Assembly (NCBI RefSeq): GCF_014633365.1
Contig: NC_068344.1
Coordinates: forward strand, 17,561,669-17,625,668
Length of the DNA stretch: 64,000 nucleotides
Reading direction: 5' to 3'
DNA from: Diospyros lotus
Taxonomy: Eukaryota > Streptophyta > Magnoliopsida > Ericales > Ebenaceae
The translations under genes and the position numbers were made by a program. The notes beneath the pieces were generated by a model. The model worked only from the letters and a program-made list of their open reading frames with translations. It had not been told where the DNA came from and did no database searches. Below are positions 26,587-38,993 of this stretch, piece by piece (position 1 is the first letter of the stretch; every line of letters starts with the position of its first letter).

Positions 26587-27290
26587 CTTAATTCATCCTC
26601 CACTTAAGCTAATTTGTGTATCAAATTTCTTAGTCGTCTCTTTGTGGGTTGTTACTACCTTCTTCTATTTCAAAACTTTCTCGATCAATCGCTTAACATC
26701 GGCAGCCTTGAATGACTCTTGATCAGTATTCTCTGTTATAGGAGGGGCGCAGGAAAAGGGCTTGATTTAATCGTTTGTTCCTCCTAGATGGGGTATTCTC
26801 TGTTGTTTCCTCATGCATGACTACTTTTCCAGTTCATCGTCACCTTTAAGCTCGTGAATCTCATTGGGCCGATGTCTGATTATGGCAATAGGATTTCCCC
26901 TTGGAATTGAGGACTGGTTGAGCAAGTTTCTTTCTAGCGGTGTTGGGATCACTGGCGGCGATCCAATGGTGACCTTTAGCTTCCAACTTCTTGTATGATA
27001 GGGCCGTCAATTTCCTTTGAGGCACTTCTCCTTGCTCAGATGGACTCCAAATCCTAATACTCTTTATCTTAGCAATTAAGTTTCCCTCTATAAGAGGGTT
27101 ATTCCTAGAGTGAATCTCGTCATTAACATCAACCTTCGAGATATGCAGTTTCAATGGATTGCCTCGGTTATACTCTCCAATGGCTACAGTTCTAGTTATG
27201 GTATCTCTCTATGGGTGATTGGGTGGGTTGCCCATGCAGACAAATTTGGTTGTTCTCAACATCGTATCTGGCTTTTAGTCATAGTTTCCC
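26587..27290 (-). pseudogene. Broken Ty3/gypsy gag, N-terminal half
   Basis: Minus-strand sequence between the PBS at about 27300 and the copia-like LTR. The longest ORF (26861-27154) begins KLHISKVDVNDEIHSRNN and is not conserved enough to assign a domain. It is placed as gag leader and N-terminus by position only. Confidence 0.4.
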
Positions 27291-27297
27291 ACATATA

Positions 27298-27690
27298 GCG
27301 CCAAATTGTTGTTACTAAAATATAACAAATGAAATTTGTAATGTGGGAATGAGTGTAAAGTGTTTTCCTGGCTTTAGGAAACAAGAAATGGCTCTAGGTG
27401 GAATAAGTCTCTAGGAAGAAAGAACGGGTCTTGACTGGACGGCTCACTGAATGGAAATAATTGGTCCTGGCTAAACAGCTCACCAGGTGGAAAGAACTTG
27501 CTTCGAGAGGACAATTACTCCTTCTAATGAATTGTAATCACGAGCAAGAGTTAGAAGGCATGCGGGGATTTTTCACTCATGTAGACTCTCTGATGCTTAA
27601 GTCAGTAATGGATGATTGTAAGTGCTTCAGGTGGACTACAAGGTTCCTCTAGGTGGACAGTGTGTGAGATAGGTGCTATAAACAAGTGGT
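27298..27690 (-). repeat. PBS and partial LTR of the truncated gypsy element
   Basis: On the minus strand ACAACAATTTGGCGCTATATG is a TGGCGC-type PBS directly after an LTR end (CA at 27308-27307). The LTR extends to higher coordinates, but its outer boundary is not visible and is obscured by the copia-like remnant from about 27690. Confidence 0.5.
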
Positions 27691-28690
27691 AATTTAAAAT
27701 TTTGTTTGAAACTTGAAATTCTTTTGATGGAAAATAAAAATTCAATGCAAGTAAGGATATTGAAATGCTGGCAATGATAAACAAATCAAATAACACAAGT
27801 AAGAGAAGTACGAAAATGATTTATAGTGGTTTGACTTAAATCAAGTCTAATCCACTACCTTAACTCCTCACTAAGGATTTTATAAACCAATCCATTATAA
27901 CCTCCTACTTGAACCCAAGTAGGCTATCTAGTCAAAGACTATGAAATACAATCTCCTACTTACACAAGTAGACCCTCTAACTACACAAGTTAGGAAATAC
28001 AAGAAATGTTTAATAGAGAGGTTCTAAGAGTATACACTCTTAGTTACAATATCTCTCAAGAAGATACAAGGTTTGAAACAATTAAATACAAATGAAGATC
28101 AAAGTATTTTAGAAAAAGTCATGAAAACACAAATACAATTTGAGAAGATGTAAATAATTTGTAAGCTCACTTCACTTTATTCTCATCCATTTGTCTCTTC
28201 TAGATCATTATTGATATGTATTTATAGGCATCCTACAAGTTTCAACAAAAAACTAGCCGTTTAAAGCCATTAGAAATTGAAAAACTAGCTGTTGAAAGCT
28301 TTTTGCGAAACAAACTGTTGACAGAAGAAACAAATTAGTCAATAGATTTAGGCAATAATACTAGACTTAGTTGACAGATTGATACAAATGTCAACATAAT
28401 CATTTTATTGATTCTGTTAGTTAACAAAACTAAGGAATTAGTCGATAGATGAGAAGACTTAGTAGATATATGCAAGTGAGATAGTCGATAGATCAATGAA
28501 TTAGTCGATAGATTGCTATATATATATATAAGTTTACGCACATAAAAAAAAAAAAAAAGAAGCTTCTAGTTGGAGTGGTTCCTTGTTTGCAAGCAGGTTT
28601 TCTTTTTAAACTCTTTGAAAAATAACTTTTTGGAGCATTTTTAATCAAATAAAAATCATAATATTTCAAATACAAATTTATCACATGATG
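27690..28690 (-). repeat. Copia-like LTR remnant, minus orientation
   Basis: The motif block around TAATCCACTACCTTAACTCC (27850-27870), reverse-complemented, resembles the GATAGTGGATTAGGC block of the LTR at 24822-26586. Other content includes a (TA)n run near 28510-28530 and an A-run at 28543-28558. The ends are not defined. Confidence 0.4.
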
Positions 28691-29269
28691 AAATTAATTT
28701 TTAAATTTTTTTAATCAAATATAAACATAATATTTCAAATGCCACTAAAAAATTTATCACAAGATATTTTGGAATTAGATTTATTTTTTATTCAATAAAT
28801 TTGATCAAATAGAGACATAACATTTCAAATGTCATCAAAAATTTATAACAATATTTTTTACATTTAATTCTATGATTAATTTTTATTTTGATGCTTAATA
28901 AATCATAGAAAAAAAAATTAGAGCACCAAATTAATAAAATAATTTCAACAAAAAATACAATTGATTTTTATCATTAAAGTGATAGCAATGGTAAAACATT
29001 AATCTATCAAGAACATTCATGGTCTTTTGATTTTGAAACATTTTACTTCATTTATCCAATTATTCAAAACTAATTTGTAAAAATCATTTAGAAGATTCTT
29101 TTAAATCTTAATACATGTTTGTGCTAATCTCCAACTAATATAGAAAATCATAGATCATTTTGATTTGACAATCCATTTGAAATTAATTTTTGTTTGAAAA
29201 TCATATTCTTAACAAATAACTTAGGGGATAAATTGATTTTGTTTTTCATCATCAAAACCAAACACAAGA
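28691..29269. other. AT-rich spacer
   Basis: Very AT-rich with direct repeats around ATAATATTTCAAAT (about 28660-28740). No coding content is recognised. Confidence 0.5.
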
Positions 29270-29483
29270 GTAAAATATCACCATTGACTTTTGCAAGCTC
29301 CATGCTTCTTCAGGAATGACATCCCTAATCATTTTTTAAGGAAATCGATTTAACAAGTAGGTTGCACATACCACTGTTTCTTCCCATAATTCTTTTGGTG
29401 ATTTACTCTCTTTGAACATACACCGAACCATGTTGAGGAGTGTTTAGTTCTTTCTTTCTAATACTCCATTCTAATGAAGGGTG
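29270..29483 (-). pseudogene. Copia integrase remnant, distal part
   Basis: Minus-strand frames read LNMVRCMFKESKSPKELWEE and then ATYLLNRFP, followed by EEAW. This is the C-terminal half of the copia integrase core (normally N-G-V-A-E-R-K-N ... LNM-R-M ... YLLNR-P). Stops and frameshifts are present. It continues the integrase at 35118-35406, split by the solo LTR at 29484-35117. Confidence 0.7.
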
Positions 29484-30147
29484 TGTAACATCTCAGTATC
29501 TTGGGAAAGAATTAATCTCTTAGTCTATGATGATTTATTTATGGTTTATTGGTTATTTGTGAGTTTAAGGATTTTAATGGGAGAAATTAAATTTATTGTA
29601 TTTTTGAATGGGGAAGTGATTGGAAGTTTATGGAATTTTCGGGGTCCAAATGCAATTCCAAAAATTGGGACTTGTGTTGGTATAAATTTAATTGTTGTAG
29701 ACGTATAAATAGTGGATCTTCCAGCCTAGTGGTCATGCATGCGCAAGGATGGTTTTTGCAAGTAAGTGGTGCGGATTCGAATCTTGGGGCAAGTAGACGT
29801 GGTATTTTTCTGGTAGCAGCCTCGGGCGTTATACAACGTCGTTTGGAGGTGTCACGCATGCACCATGCGTGCAGCCTTGCCGCGCCATGCACATGTTGTT
29901 GCAAATGTGTTTTTACAACACATCTTTTAATTCATCCTTGTAAAAGCTTCAAGAATTCAAGAAGTGATGTGGGTGAATTTAGGCCACGCACTTTGATTGA
30001 GAAAACTTGCCTTTGGGGGATTACCAAGCTTCATGGTTTGTTTGTGTGTGTGTGTATGTATATATATATATATATCATGAGAGGTAAATGGAAAGGTAGA
30101 AGGGAAGGAGAAATTAAGAGGATAAGGGAATGCAAGCTTAAAAGAGA

Positions 30148-30222
30148 GAAATTGGAAGAAAGTGGCAGCGTACAAAGTAAGTGATTTTAAATGGAAGATG
30201 GTTTTAGTAATATTTATTTAAA
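30148..30222. repeat. 75-bp direct repeat, left copy at the Helitron edge
   Basis: Runs from GAAATTGGAAGAAAGTGG to TATTTATTTAAA, immediately left of the Helitron CTAG terminus. It matches 34113-34187 with three visible mismatches and no gap. Confidence 0.9.
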
Positions 30223-30228
30223 CTAGTT

Positions 30229-30244
30229 CATCACCTATGCGATG
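30229..30244 (-). terminator. Helitron 3' hairpin
   Basis: A six-pair stem with one G-T pair and a four-base loop ends two bases before CTAG. This arrangement marks the end of rolling-circle transfer in Helitrons. Confidence 0.75.
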
Positions 30245-30393
30245 CACGAAAGTTGATATGCATTGAATTTATTAAAAATTGACAACCATAATTTTTGTAT
30301 GTGTAAATAAACACGACAATAATGAAAGCTTAAGAAGTGAATATAGTAATGTGATACATTTGTTTAAAAAGTTAATACATCTCAAGAGAACTA

Positions 30394-33300
30394 CTATAAA
30401 TTTTGGAAAACCTCTTTAAAAACTACATTTGTCGTTGAATTTGTCTGGCCCCCATCTTTGTCACAAATCAAAATTTTCAATCCTTTGCGATTTGTAACTC
30501 TAGAAATAGCTACGTATAATTGTTCGTGACTAAAAACGAGTTTCTTCAAGTACAACCCAATATGAGATAGTGATTGACCTTGACTTTTGTTGATTCTCAT
30601 TGCATATGACACAATAAGAGGGAATTACCTCATTCGTAGTCTGAAAGGCAACCTAGGGTCAGATGGGGGTCAATGTCATCCTTGGAATAAGAATCTTATG
30701 TCCAGCATTGCTGCCTGTCAGAATTTTTGCCTCAAGAATGTGGTTTCCAGTTCTTGTGATAACCAACCTAGTGCCATTGCATAACCCCACAGAATGATCT
30801 ATGTTTCTCAACAACATAACCAGAGTGCCAACCTTTAGCTTCAATTCATGGTTCGACACCCCAGAGCACCTAATTGCATTTAAAAATTTAGGTGTGTGAA
30901 GATCTTATAAAAGATCAACATTGCAATTTGATCTGCAAGTTGTGTCTGAACTTAAGTATGTCTTTGCCTCAGCTACATTAAGTGAAATGATGTACTCATT
31001 GACAGTCTCCACAACATCAAGAGTCAGTGCTAGTATGGCTCTACCTTGAAGATATTCATTTTCATTGACATTAGAAGTAAAGTTCGGATACATGTTGTTC
31101 ACGATTGACGCAATAGGATCATCTGATGCATTCGACAACAGGTCATCCGATATATCAATAACCACATTACTGTCGTTCAGACCACCAATTGTTCCATCCC
31201 CTATGCTTGCTATCCATTCAGAAAAAGACTTTAAGTCGATTAAGTCTTCATCAGATTCAACATGTTGGAGCCTCATGTTCTTTGTCAATCTCAATACCTT
31301 ACAATTTCTCTGTAGGTACGATGAATTGATGGTTGCAAGCATGATATCTTGTCTAGTATCTTTTGGAATCACAGGTAATATTTGTTGAAAGTCCCATCCA
31401 AGGACTACTACCTTCCTTCAATATGGTAATTTTGAACTCATTATGTTACTGAATTTTAGAATATCTTGCATGCTCCTCTCCAAAGCCTCAAAGCAATATT
31501 TATTAATCATAGGAGCCTCATCCCAAATGATAAGACTGCTTCTGATTATTAACTCTGCAAGAGAACTTCCATGTTTAATGTTACAGGTTGAATCTTCATT
31601 CAAATTTAGTGGAATTGCAAATCTGGAGTGAGCAATCCTACCACCGGGTAAAAGGAGAGATGTTATTCCACTCAATGCTACATTCAACATGATTTTTCCC
31701 TTCGATCTCAGAGCTGAGGATAGAGTTTTCCACACAAAGGTCTTGCCAGTTCCTCCATATCCGTATACAAAAAACATATCACCTCTATTCAACCTCACCG
31801 CATCCATTACAATGTCATAGACATATCGTTGCTCATCATTCAGATTAGACACCATTTTAATGTGCTTTTGGGACAGAGCATTTCTGTTGTACCGTAATTC
31901 ATCTTGTATAAGTCTATTTTGATAGCAGGAAAAATATTCTGCATCTGGGAACGACATTGATTGAAAATGTCGTAGACACTTTCCACTGCTTCTCAGTATA
32001 TTTTCTATCTCCACAAGAGTGTAACCCTTTATTTCTTCTTCAATCAATTCCAATTCCACATATTGTGGACACGATTAAAAAATATTGGAAACATTGTCAT
32101 AATACAATTGAATGCTAAATTACGCATGTAGCAACAAATATTAAAATATAATTGAATACCTTCATGTTGCAACATGTTTTGTTGGTTGTAAAGTATATCA
32201 TCAAAGAGGTATTGCCAACATTTTTCCCACACAATTTTAGGTCGAGATAGAGAATTAGAGAACAACAAAGTCACAGAAAGACTTCTCAAACAATGTGAAG
32301 ATCCCCAGTGACTTGCCTTGACGATACCATCAACATATTCTTTGTCATCATTTAGCAATTCGAGTACGTAGCAAGCATCTCTATAAGAACTGTATTGAAC
32401 ACCGCAAATACATTTCAATTCGTCGAAGCTTGTTGGCCTACGAACTATATTTAGGAGGCTTCTCAAGTAATACATTTCTCCACAACCGGGAGGTATGTAG
32501 AATATATGTCCAATAGAGAATCCGCGTTTCCTCGAGTGCCATTCTTTGATTGATTGCTTCCAAACAAACTTGTTGGGAAATTTTTCATAAGTTAGTTCTC
32601 TAGCTTTAGGGTATATTTTATTAGCATCCATCCACGCAAGGAACATGTTCTGTTTCACAGAAGGTCAATTTACCAATTGGTCAATCGAATAAAAATCAGA
32701 AAACACAACATTTTGTTAGTTTGGAAGATGAAAACTCAAATGCTCAACAAGAGGATCTTTGTATTGGATCTCGAACCTAAAAATTATCCAGGCTGTCTCA
32801 CATGGTGAAATGTACCTACAATCATAGTACATATTTATTTCGTCAACATTTTTACCTGCATCATCATCCTCACTGCTTTTGTAAAAAGCTGCAGTAACTC
32901 GATCATGTCCTTTGTTGAGATATTTGAACAAATATTTGATAGATTTGGATTTGTTACACCACTCTACATTCAAATGAGCACCATATTTCAACAACAAATC
33001 GTGATTATGGGGCACAACATATCTATTGTCAAGCTCAACACCGTTCTTCAACACTATTTTACCGTAATCTCTTCTTCGGTACACTAGATAACCATCATCG
33101 TCAACATTAGTAGATTCTATGAACTTCTTTAGAAAATGTTTTGTACATTAGCCATTAGACATGCAAGGAGAACTGTTTCTCAAATTGCTGCATGGGTTAT
33201 GCACCATGAAATCGCGAACTGCTGAATAATAGCTTGGGTCAAAATCTTTGTTTGGAATCTCAACTAATATTATGCGATCAATGTTAGTTCCAGTTGGATA

Positions 33301-34112
33301 CTTGTCTTCTTTAGACAAAAATATCAAAATATGAGCATGTGGCAGTCCACGCTTCTGGAATTCCACTATATACATAGCTAAATTGGAAAAATAATTGTAT
33401 GTTAGGCTATAAACAATAGTAAATGATAATCACATTTTTTGTTGATCTTAAATAGAATACCTACTATGACTGTATTGAAAATATTATTGTGAAGAAGATC
33501 TTTAATCAAGTGGCTTAATTTGATCTTAAAATCTTATTGTGATGAAGATCTTTAATCAAGTGGTCAAATTATGTCCGGACGATCATCGAGTCTCAATCCT
33601 TTGCTCTTAACCAAACGAACCATCTCCGGCCACTTTGGATTACATATAAATGTAATAAACAGATCTAGATAACCAACCCACCTACATATCACCATTGCGT
33701 CCTGATAGTTCTGTATCATGTATCGTGCACCGCCAGTGAAAAAAGATGGCAAAACCACACGCCTACCCTGTGTTAAAGGGTCGATCTCTCCTCGTAATAC
33801 TGCATCTGTCAAGCCATTGTACATTTCTGACCTTAACTTTTTTTGATGAGTTCATAAATAAGCCAAGCGTGACGATTCAACCATCGTGTAAGCATCAACC
33901 ACAAACTGTTGGAAGAGCCTCATGGAGAATAGAATATGTGGTGATTCATAGTTTCTTTCTTGCAATCTATAGGCGAAGTACTCCCTCATACTAACTTTTT
34001 TCCTTCGAGCAAATGCAACTGATTTTGAATCTGTTAATGGAATATCCTCCCTGTAACCATCTTCCCCATACAGTAAAAGCAATGGATATTGAAGAGCTAG
34101 GTATGAAGCATT
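30394..34112 (-). pseudogene. Helitron Rep-helicase (RepHel), 5'-truncated and frameshifted
   Basis: Coding pieces in order on the minus strand are 34112-33852, 33824-33564, a piece ending at 33461, 33377-33148, 33084-32716, 32658-32044, 32059-31418, 31372-30905, 30859-30659 and 30612-30394. The first resembles the Helitron N-domain (ALQYPLLLLYGEDGY). The Rep nuclease shows the HUH motif in EFQKRGLPHAHILIFL and the tyrosine motif IKYLFKYLNKGHD. The PIF1-like helicase shows Walker A GYGGTGKT, Walker B SLIIWDEAPM and the last motif [18 protein letters not shown]. An 83-bp GT-AG intron fits 33378-33460. Several frameshifts and a roughly 54-bp internal duplication near 33490-33570 disable it. The N-terminus is missing. 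Rep nicks and transfers single strands; the helicase unwinds the donor. Confidence 0.88.
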
Positions 34113-34187
34113 GAAATTAGAAGAAAGTGGCAACATACAAAGTAAGTGATTTTAAATGGAAGATGGTTTTAGTAATATTTATTTAAA
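34113..34187. repeat. 75-bp direct repeat, right copy at the Helitron truncation point
   Basis: Second copy of 30148-30222. It abuts the truncated 5' edge of the Helitron and continues into the rest of the solo LTR. Confidence 0.9.
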
Positions 34188-35117
34188 TACTCTTTTTGTC
34201 TTATTATGCCTAATTTTGCTACAAGAGCCTTAAGACGTGATGTTAGTAATCTTGTTGTTTTGGGAGGATTTAAGGATCATCAAGGAGATTATATAAGCTA
34301 GAAACAAGTTCAGTAAGGGTTAATATGTTTGTTGTGCAAATTGTATTGTCATGATTTGCATATAATGACAGGGGAGTGCTTAAGCATGAGGCTATGGATT
34401 TTGGGGACAAAACAGAGTTCGTGCTAGGATCTAAGAAAAATCATATGGGGCATCAAGAGTCTGCAGTGGATCAGGTGGACAAGCATGCATGAATCATTTT
34501 ATATTTTTCTATGTTTGTCATGAGTTATGATTTTCTATGTTACATATTGCCTTATATTGAGTCTTAGGACTCACTCCCCCCATAACTAACCTTACAGATA
34601 GTTTGGGACCTACCAAGGGAAAGGCAGTGGTGGTGAATGCATCGTCGTTGGACACAAATGAAAGGTCGTGATGGCATCTTGTTCTGAGCAACCTAGCTAC
34701 CACTAGTTGAGGTTATGTATAATTGTTTATTTTATCATTTGGGACATGAGTCACACGGCTGTATTTTTGGGTTGTAGTAAGTTTGTGTGTGGTAAACGAG
34801 TCCTAAGCAAAAGGTTGGATTTTGTCTATTTGTTGGAAAATAACGAGTTTTGTGTAAGTTTTTCTCCCATGATCTCATCATGCCTCTGAAACAGCTTTGA
34901 GATTCCAAGCGTGTAGCCTGACCGAGTTTTTAGTGCCTTATGCTTCCTATTTTTCTTTTGGGACTCGAGTTCTTGACTAGAGAATGCGATGAAACCTGGA
35001 TCCCACCCAGGGTACCCAAACAAGTTGGGGCATAGTCGATATTCAAATTCAGCCAATAGCCATGGTTGTAACTGTGGGTTACGGTGACACCCCAGAGATG
35101 GGATCGGAGGCATCACA

Positions 35118-36830
35118 AGGCATATGGCATAATGTACTGATGCATTATCCCATGATGTCTACAAAATCTTTCGAACTCTTTTGAGGTGTATTCCCCTCCA
35201 TTGTTTGTTCTTAACTTCTTCAAATAGTAGCCATTTTGCTTTTCAACCAGATTTTTAAACTCTTTGAATCTGTCAAAGACTTCTCCTTTTTCTTTTAACA
35301 AATATACCCATGTTTTTCCACTAAAGTCGTCAGTGAATGAGAGGATATACTTGTTACCTCCCAATAAAGTTGGACTAATGGGGCCGTACGCATCCGAGTG
35401 TACCAATTCTAGCCTCTAAGCTGTTCTCCTCGAGCCTTTGCTTGGGAAAGATCTTCTTTGTTGTTTTCACATAATACAAATCTCGTACACTTTGTTTAGT
35501 TAATCAATGTTGCAATTTGATCACCATGTTCATTTTCTTTAAAACCTTAGGGCTTCATAATTTAAATGATCATACCTTAAATGCCACAATATAGACTTAT
35601 CTTCTATCCCGACCTTGAACCACCTTGAGTTGTACACATTCAAGTGCAGAGGAAACATTCGATTCTTCTTTATTTTAACAAAGGCCACTAAAACTTTGTT
35701 TTTCTCTCTCATTTCAAGAGCTGCATCCTTCACCCAAATTTCATATCATCTCTCCAATAGCTATCCCATGTTTATGATATTATCCTCATATTTGGCACAA
35801 AATACACGTCGTCAATGTACTTTTGTTCTCTATTTTTCAACTGCATCAATATTCTACCCTTTCCTTTCACTAGTCTTTGTGTTACATCACCAAATGTGAT
35901 GATGTTGGTATATTGCTTGTCGAGATCTACGAAAAACTACCTTGTTCCACACGTGGTTGGATGCACCAGTATCAAGGTACCATGTACTTGAACCATTGGT
36001 TTCCAAATTACTATGGGCCATCATAAAATGCTACTATCTGTCTTTTCCTTATTTTTGATAAAATCTGCCTTGTTTTCTTTCTTTCGAGACCAGCATTTTG
36101 ATGCATAGTGCCCAAACTTATTGCAATTGTAGCATTGCATTTTAGACTTGTTATACCTCCAGTTTGAATGTCGTCCTCAACCTCATCCTCAACCACGACC
36201 GCATCTACGCCCTCCTTGGTAGGACGATGCTTCAGCCTCACCTTCATTTCCTTGTCCTTGGCCCTAATTTCTACTGCCTCTTCCTCTTTTGTGGCCTCTA
36301 CTTCTTTGCAAACTTCCCTAACTGGATTCACTCTTCTTCTATTGCATCGTGAGCTTTGTCTATAGTGCTTGCTCAACAGGCTAGTCATCTTCCCTTAGTC
36401 TTTCTTTGTATGCTTGGAGTGATCCCATAAGTTATCCCATAAACACTTGTTCCAAGTTTTTTGACTCCTCGATGGTTATTACAGCCATTCTATACTTCAG
36501 TACTAGAGACTGTAATATTTTTCGATTACTTGAACTTCTGTGATATTCTTGCCATTCCTTCTCATTTATTGTACAATTCTAATGACTCTTGAGAAATATT
36601 CAGCCATCGACTTCGAATTTCCTTGTTTTAATGTCTCAAACTAAGATCTTAATGTTTGCAGGTGAACATTCTTTACCTAATCAACTCATCCCAAAGGAAT
36701 TTTGAAATAAGTCCCATGCTTTTTTTGAGGCTTCTGCCAAGACAACAAATTTGAACATATTTTTCATCAATGCCTTAATAAATGATGTACAACACCTTCT
36801 TGTCTACAAAAGACCATCAGGGTAGACCCT
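35118..36830 (-). pseudogene. Broken Ty1/copia gag, protease and integrase
   Basis: On the minus strand, from high to low coordinate: a UBN2-like gag (about 36760-36400; KAWDLFQNSFG, ETLKQGNSKSMAEYFSRV); a CCHC zinc knuckle (CYNCNKFGHYASKC, about 36140-36095); a protease with WYLDTGASNHVW (about 35990-35940, active-site DTGA); a GAG-pre-integrase segment (35733-35539, SILWHLRYDHLN); and the integrase core (35406-35113, VHSDAYGPISP, FTDDFSGKTWVYLLK, NNGGEYTSKEFERFC). Frameshifts and stops occur throughout gag. The integrase resumes at 29483 beyond the solo LTR. RT, RNase H and LTRs are not found attached. Confidence 0.88.
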
Positions 36831-36952
36831 GCTAAAAAACACAAAGAAACAAACCCACACTCATATTACAAAAAGAAATAAAATCACAATCGCCTCAAAC
36901 ATGCAATGCAGAAATAAAATAAAAATATAGAAGACTAACCGCACACATCTTC
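36831..36952. other. Short spacer
   Basis: A-rich sequence between the copia gag and the next LTR-like repeat. A copia PBS was not recognised here. Confidence 0.4.
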
Positions 36953-38250
36953 TAACACCCCAATTTTTGGACGTGTTATAACTTAGGACAATTTTGGGAT
37001 AATAAATTTTTTCCCTCAAAACTAATGCTAAACCATATCATTCCTCATATTCATACCAAAATTTTCATACATTTATCTCGAAAGAGAATCATCATAAACA
37101 TTAAATGCAGAAGTTAGAATCGAACCTTAACTTTATCATTAACCATAAATAAGATTATACATCATCATTCCTCAAAACGTTCAAAATTCAAAGTAGCATA
37201 ACTTAAATACATAGGCTACATAACATATAATCAATTCATCACGCACTTGCTAAGTGCCATCTCATTCCTCATTCATTCTCGTTTCTGCTACAATCTCCAT
37301 CTAGAACGTTTGAATATTCTAAGGGCAAAAATCAAGTTAGATGATAAATCATCTAAGTAAGGGAACAATAAACATATTTCGTACATGAATGCAAAATGTC
37401 ATCATTTCTTTCTAGTTTGAGTCGATCGTACCCAATTGTTGCTCCCCATTTTTACAGCCTCCTTATTAGGCCGAGGTGTATGGGTATATTCTTGGTAGAG
37501 TAGTGGTGCCAGTCCATAATCCCAAACCCTATGCAATGCATGACCAATAATAATATCGTGTACGTATGCACATTTCATCATAGTATGTAAATACAAACTA
37601 TATGACATATTCACATCAAGACATGACAACATGATTAAATCATTTACATAAAATTGGGTTTTGGATTGAACTACTTACCTCATACGTATCTCATAACATC
37701 TTGATTCTCGTGTCAGGCTTCCAACGTACTCAATTCGGAATCTCAACATACCCTGGCCATCATATTCATTCAAGAATATCAATATTCTATTTTTTCTTAT
37801 TTTCTCATAACTTTCTCCTATTTCTTTCTATTTTTTCTCAATAAATTTAAACTAATTATTTCTCAAATATTTCTCTATAACAGTTCATAAAATAATTTTC
37901 CTGATCTTTTGTAATTTTTCAAAAAATTTTACTCGCCTTAACTTAGCCCCTCAAACTTCCTTAGTAGTTGTGATTCAAGCTAAAAAATCGAATCATCATA
38001 GAAGACTCCTGAAAAGTCAACGAAATCTTGAAAGGGGTCTGATTTTTCATAAGAGTCAACTCTGAAGTAGTTTTGGAATGAAACAAAGCTCCTATAAGGG
38101 TACAAGGACAAAATTGTCTTTATCAAATAAGCTTTAAGTTATTAATTTTAGACTTTTAGTATCTTAATTCAAATGAAATTATTATTTGAGGATGTAATTC
38201 TCGTGTGCAAAGGTTGCCCACATCAAATTTAAAAGAGACCATCCATTGAA
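36953..38250 (+). repeat. LTR-like repeat (TAACACCCC class), boundaries approximate
   Basis: Begins TCTAACACCCCAATTTTTGG, close to the TGTAACACCC start of plant gypsy LTRs. The part at about 37950-38170 matches, in reverse complement, the remnant at about 730-900. The right end is not defined. No coding content: the minus-strand ORF at 37402-37632 is not conserved-looking. Confidence 0.45.
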
Positions 38251-38993
38251 GTCAACACTATTTCTTAAGAAAATATAATACATAAAAAATCTGATCATTA
38301 TAGCGACAACAAGATATAGGGACTCCGTAAGTAGAAGGACAAGGGACAAAAAATAAAAACCTCACAAGCAAGAGAAAAATACTTTTTTCTTGTTAATAAA
38401 TTTTTTATTTAAAAAAAAAAAAAAACCTTCTTATCTATTAATTTTTTATCTTCAACTCCATTTCTTTTCTTGTGCTAGAACGGCTTCAAATTCGATATTA
38501 TCTGATTCTGCGTATCCATCTGAAACAAAGGTGCTTTTATTTAGATACACTAAATATCGTAATTTTATTTTGTTAATTTTGAAGCAGCAAATACGTTTGT
38601 TGCCATTTTATTAATTAATTTTCCCCCTTTCTTTTTTGAGTTGCTGCAAGCCGCCTTCTGTTTTTCAATTAATATTAATATATATATATATATATATTTT
38701 AGATCAACCGGTAAAGTAAGAATGTAATGGGGTGTTACTCTTTGGATCTTCAATTTTCATGTTTAAGTCCTGCCCAGGAGATAGATCAGTAGACAAAAAA
38801 TAATTCTGAAAAATAAAAAATATTTGTCACTTTTACGTTTGTGATTGTGGTAGAAGTCGAAACCAGCTTATTGAATTTCTTAATTTACCTCTTTTACTGA
38901 AATTATGGGACCGAACAATAAGGTACCGTGACGATGTGTTAATAAAAAAATATATATTAATACATTCCTCTCCAATGAGGTTGGGGTTATGAT
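38251..38993. other. Spacer, no gene seen
   Basis: AT-rich with an A-run near 38410-38425 and a (TA)n run near 38679-38698. No recognised feature. Confidence 0.5.

Larger units (their letters stand above)
30223..34112 (-). mobile_element. 5'-truncated Helitron with intact 3' terminus
   Basis: Read on the minus strand, the element ends with a hairpin (CATCGC-ATAG-GTGATG, complement of 30229-30244), then AA and CTAG at 30223-30226. That is the Helitron 3' signature (stem-loop plus CTRR), with T as the next host base. Upstream lies a Rep-helicase gene running to 34112, where coding sequence breaks off into a copy of the flanking DNA. No 5' TC terminus is present. Length is 3.9 kb. Confidence 0.85.
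29484..35117 (+). mobile_element. Solo LTR (gypsy type) split by a Helitron
   Basis: Starts TGTAACATCTC at 29484 and ends GGCATCACA at 35117, inside the copia integrase. Flanks GGGTG (29479-29483) and AGGCA (35118-35122) match as a 5-bp duplication only if three transitions are allowed. Without the Helitron and its 75-bp duplication the LTR is about 1.7 kb. Features shared with the LTRs at 14593 and 18817 include the TGTAA start and a GAGTC(T)...GACTCAC stretch near 34558-34575. It also carries a tRNA-like B box (GATTCGAATCT, 29774-29784). Confidence 0.6.

Noticed and set aside
29630..30184. 184-codon plus-strand ORF
   Set aside because: It lies within the solo LTR and crosses the 75-bp duplicated segment next to the Helitron; no recognisable domain.
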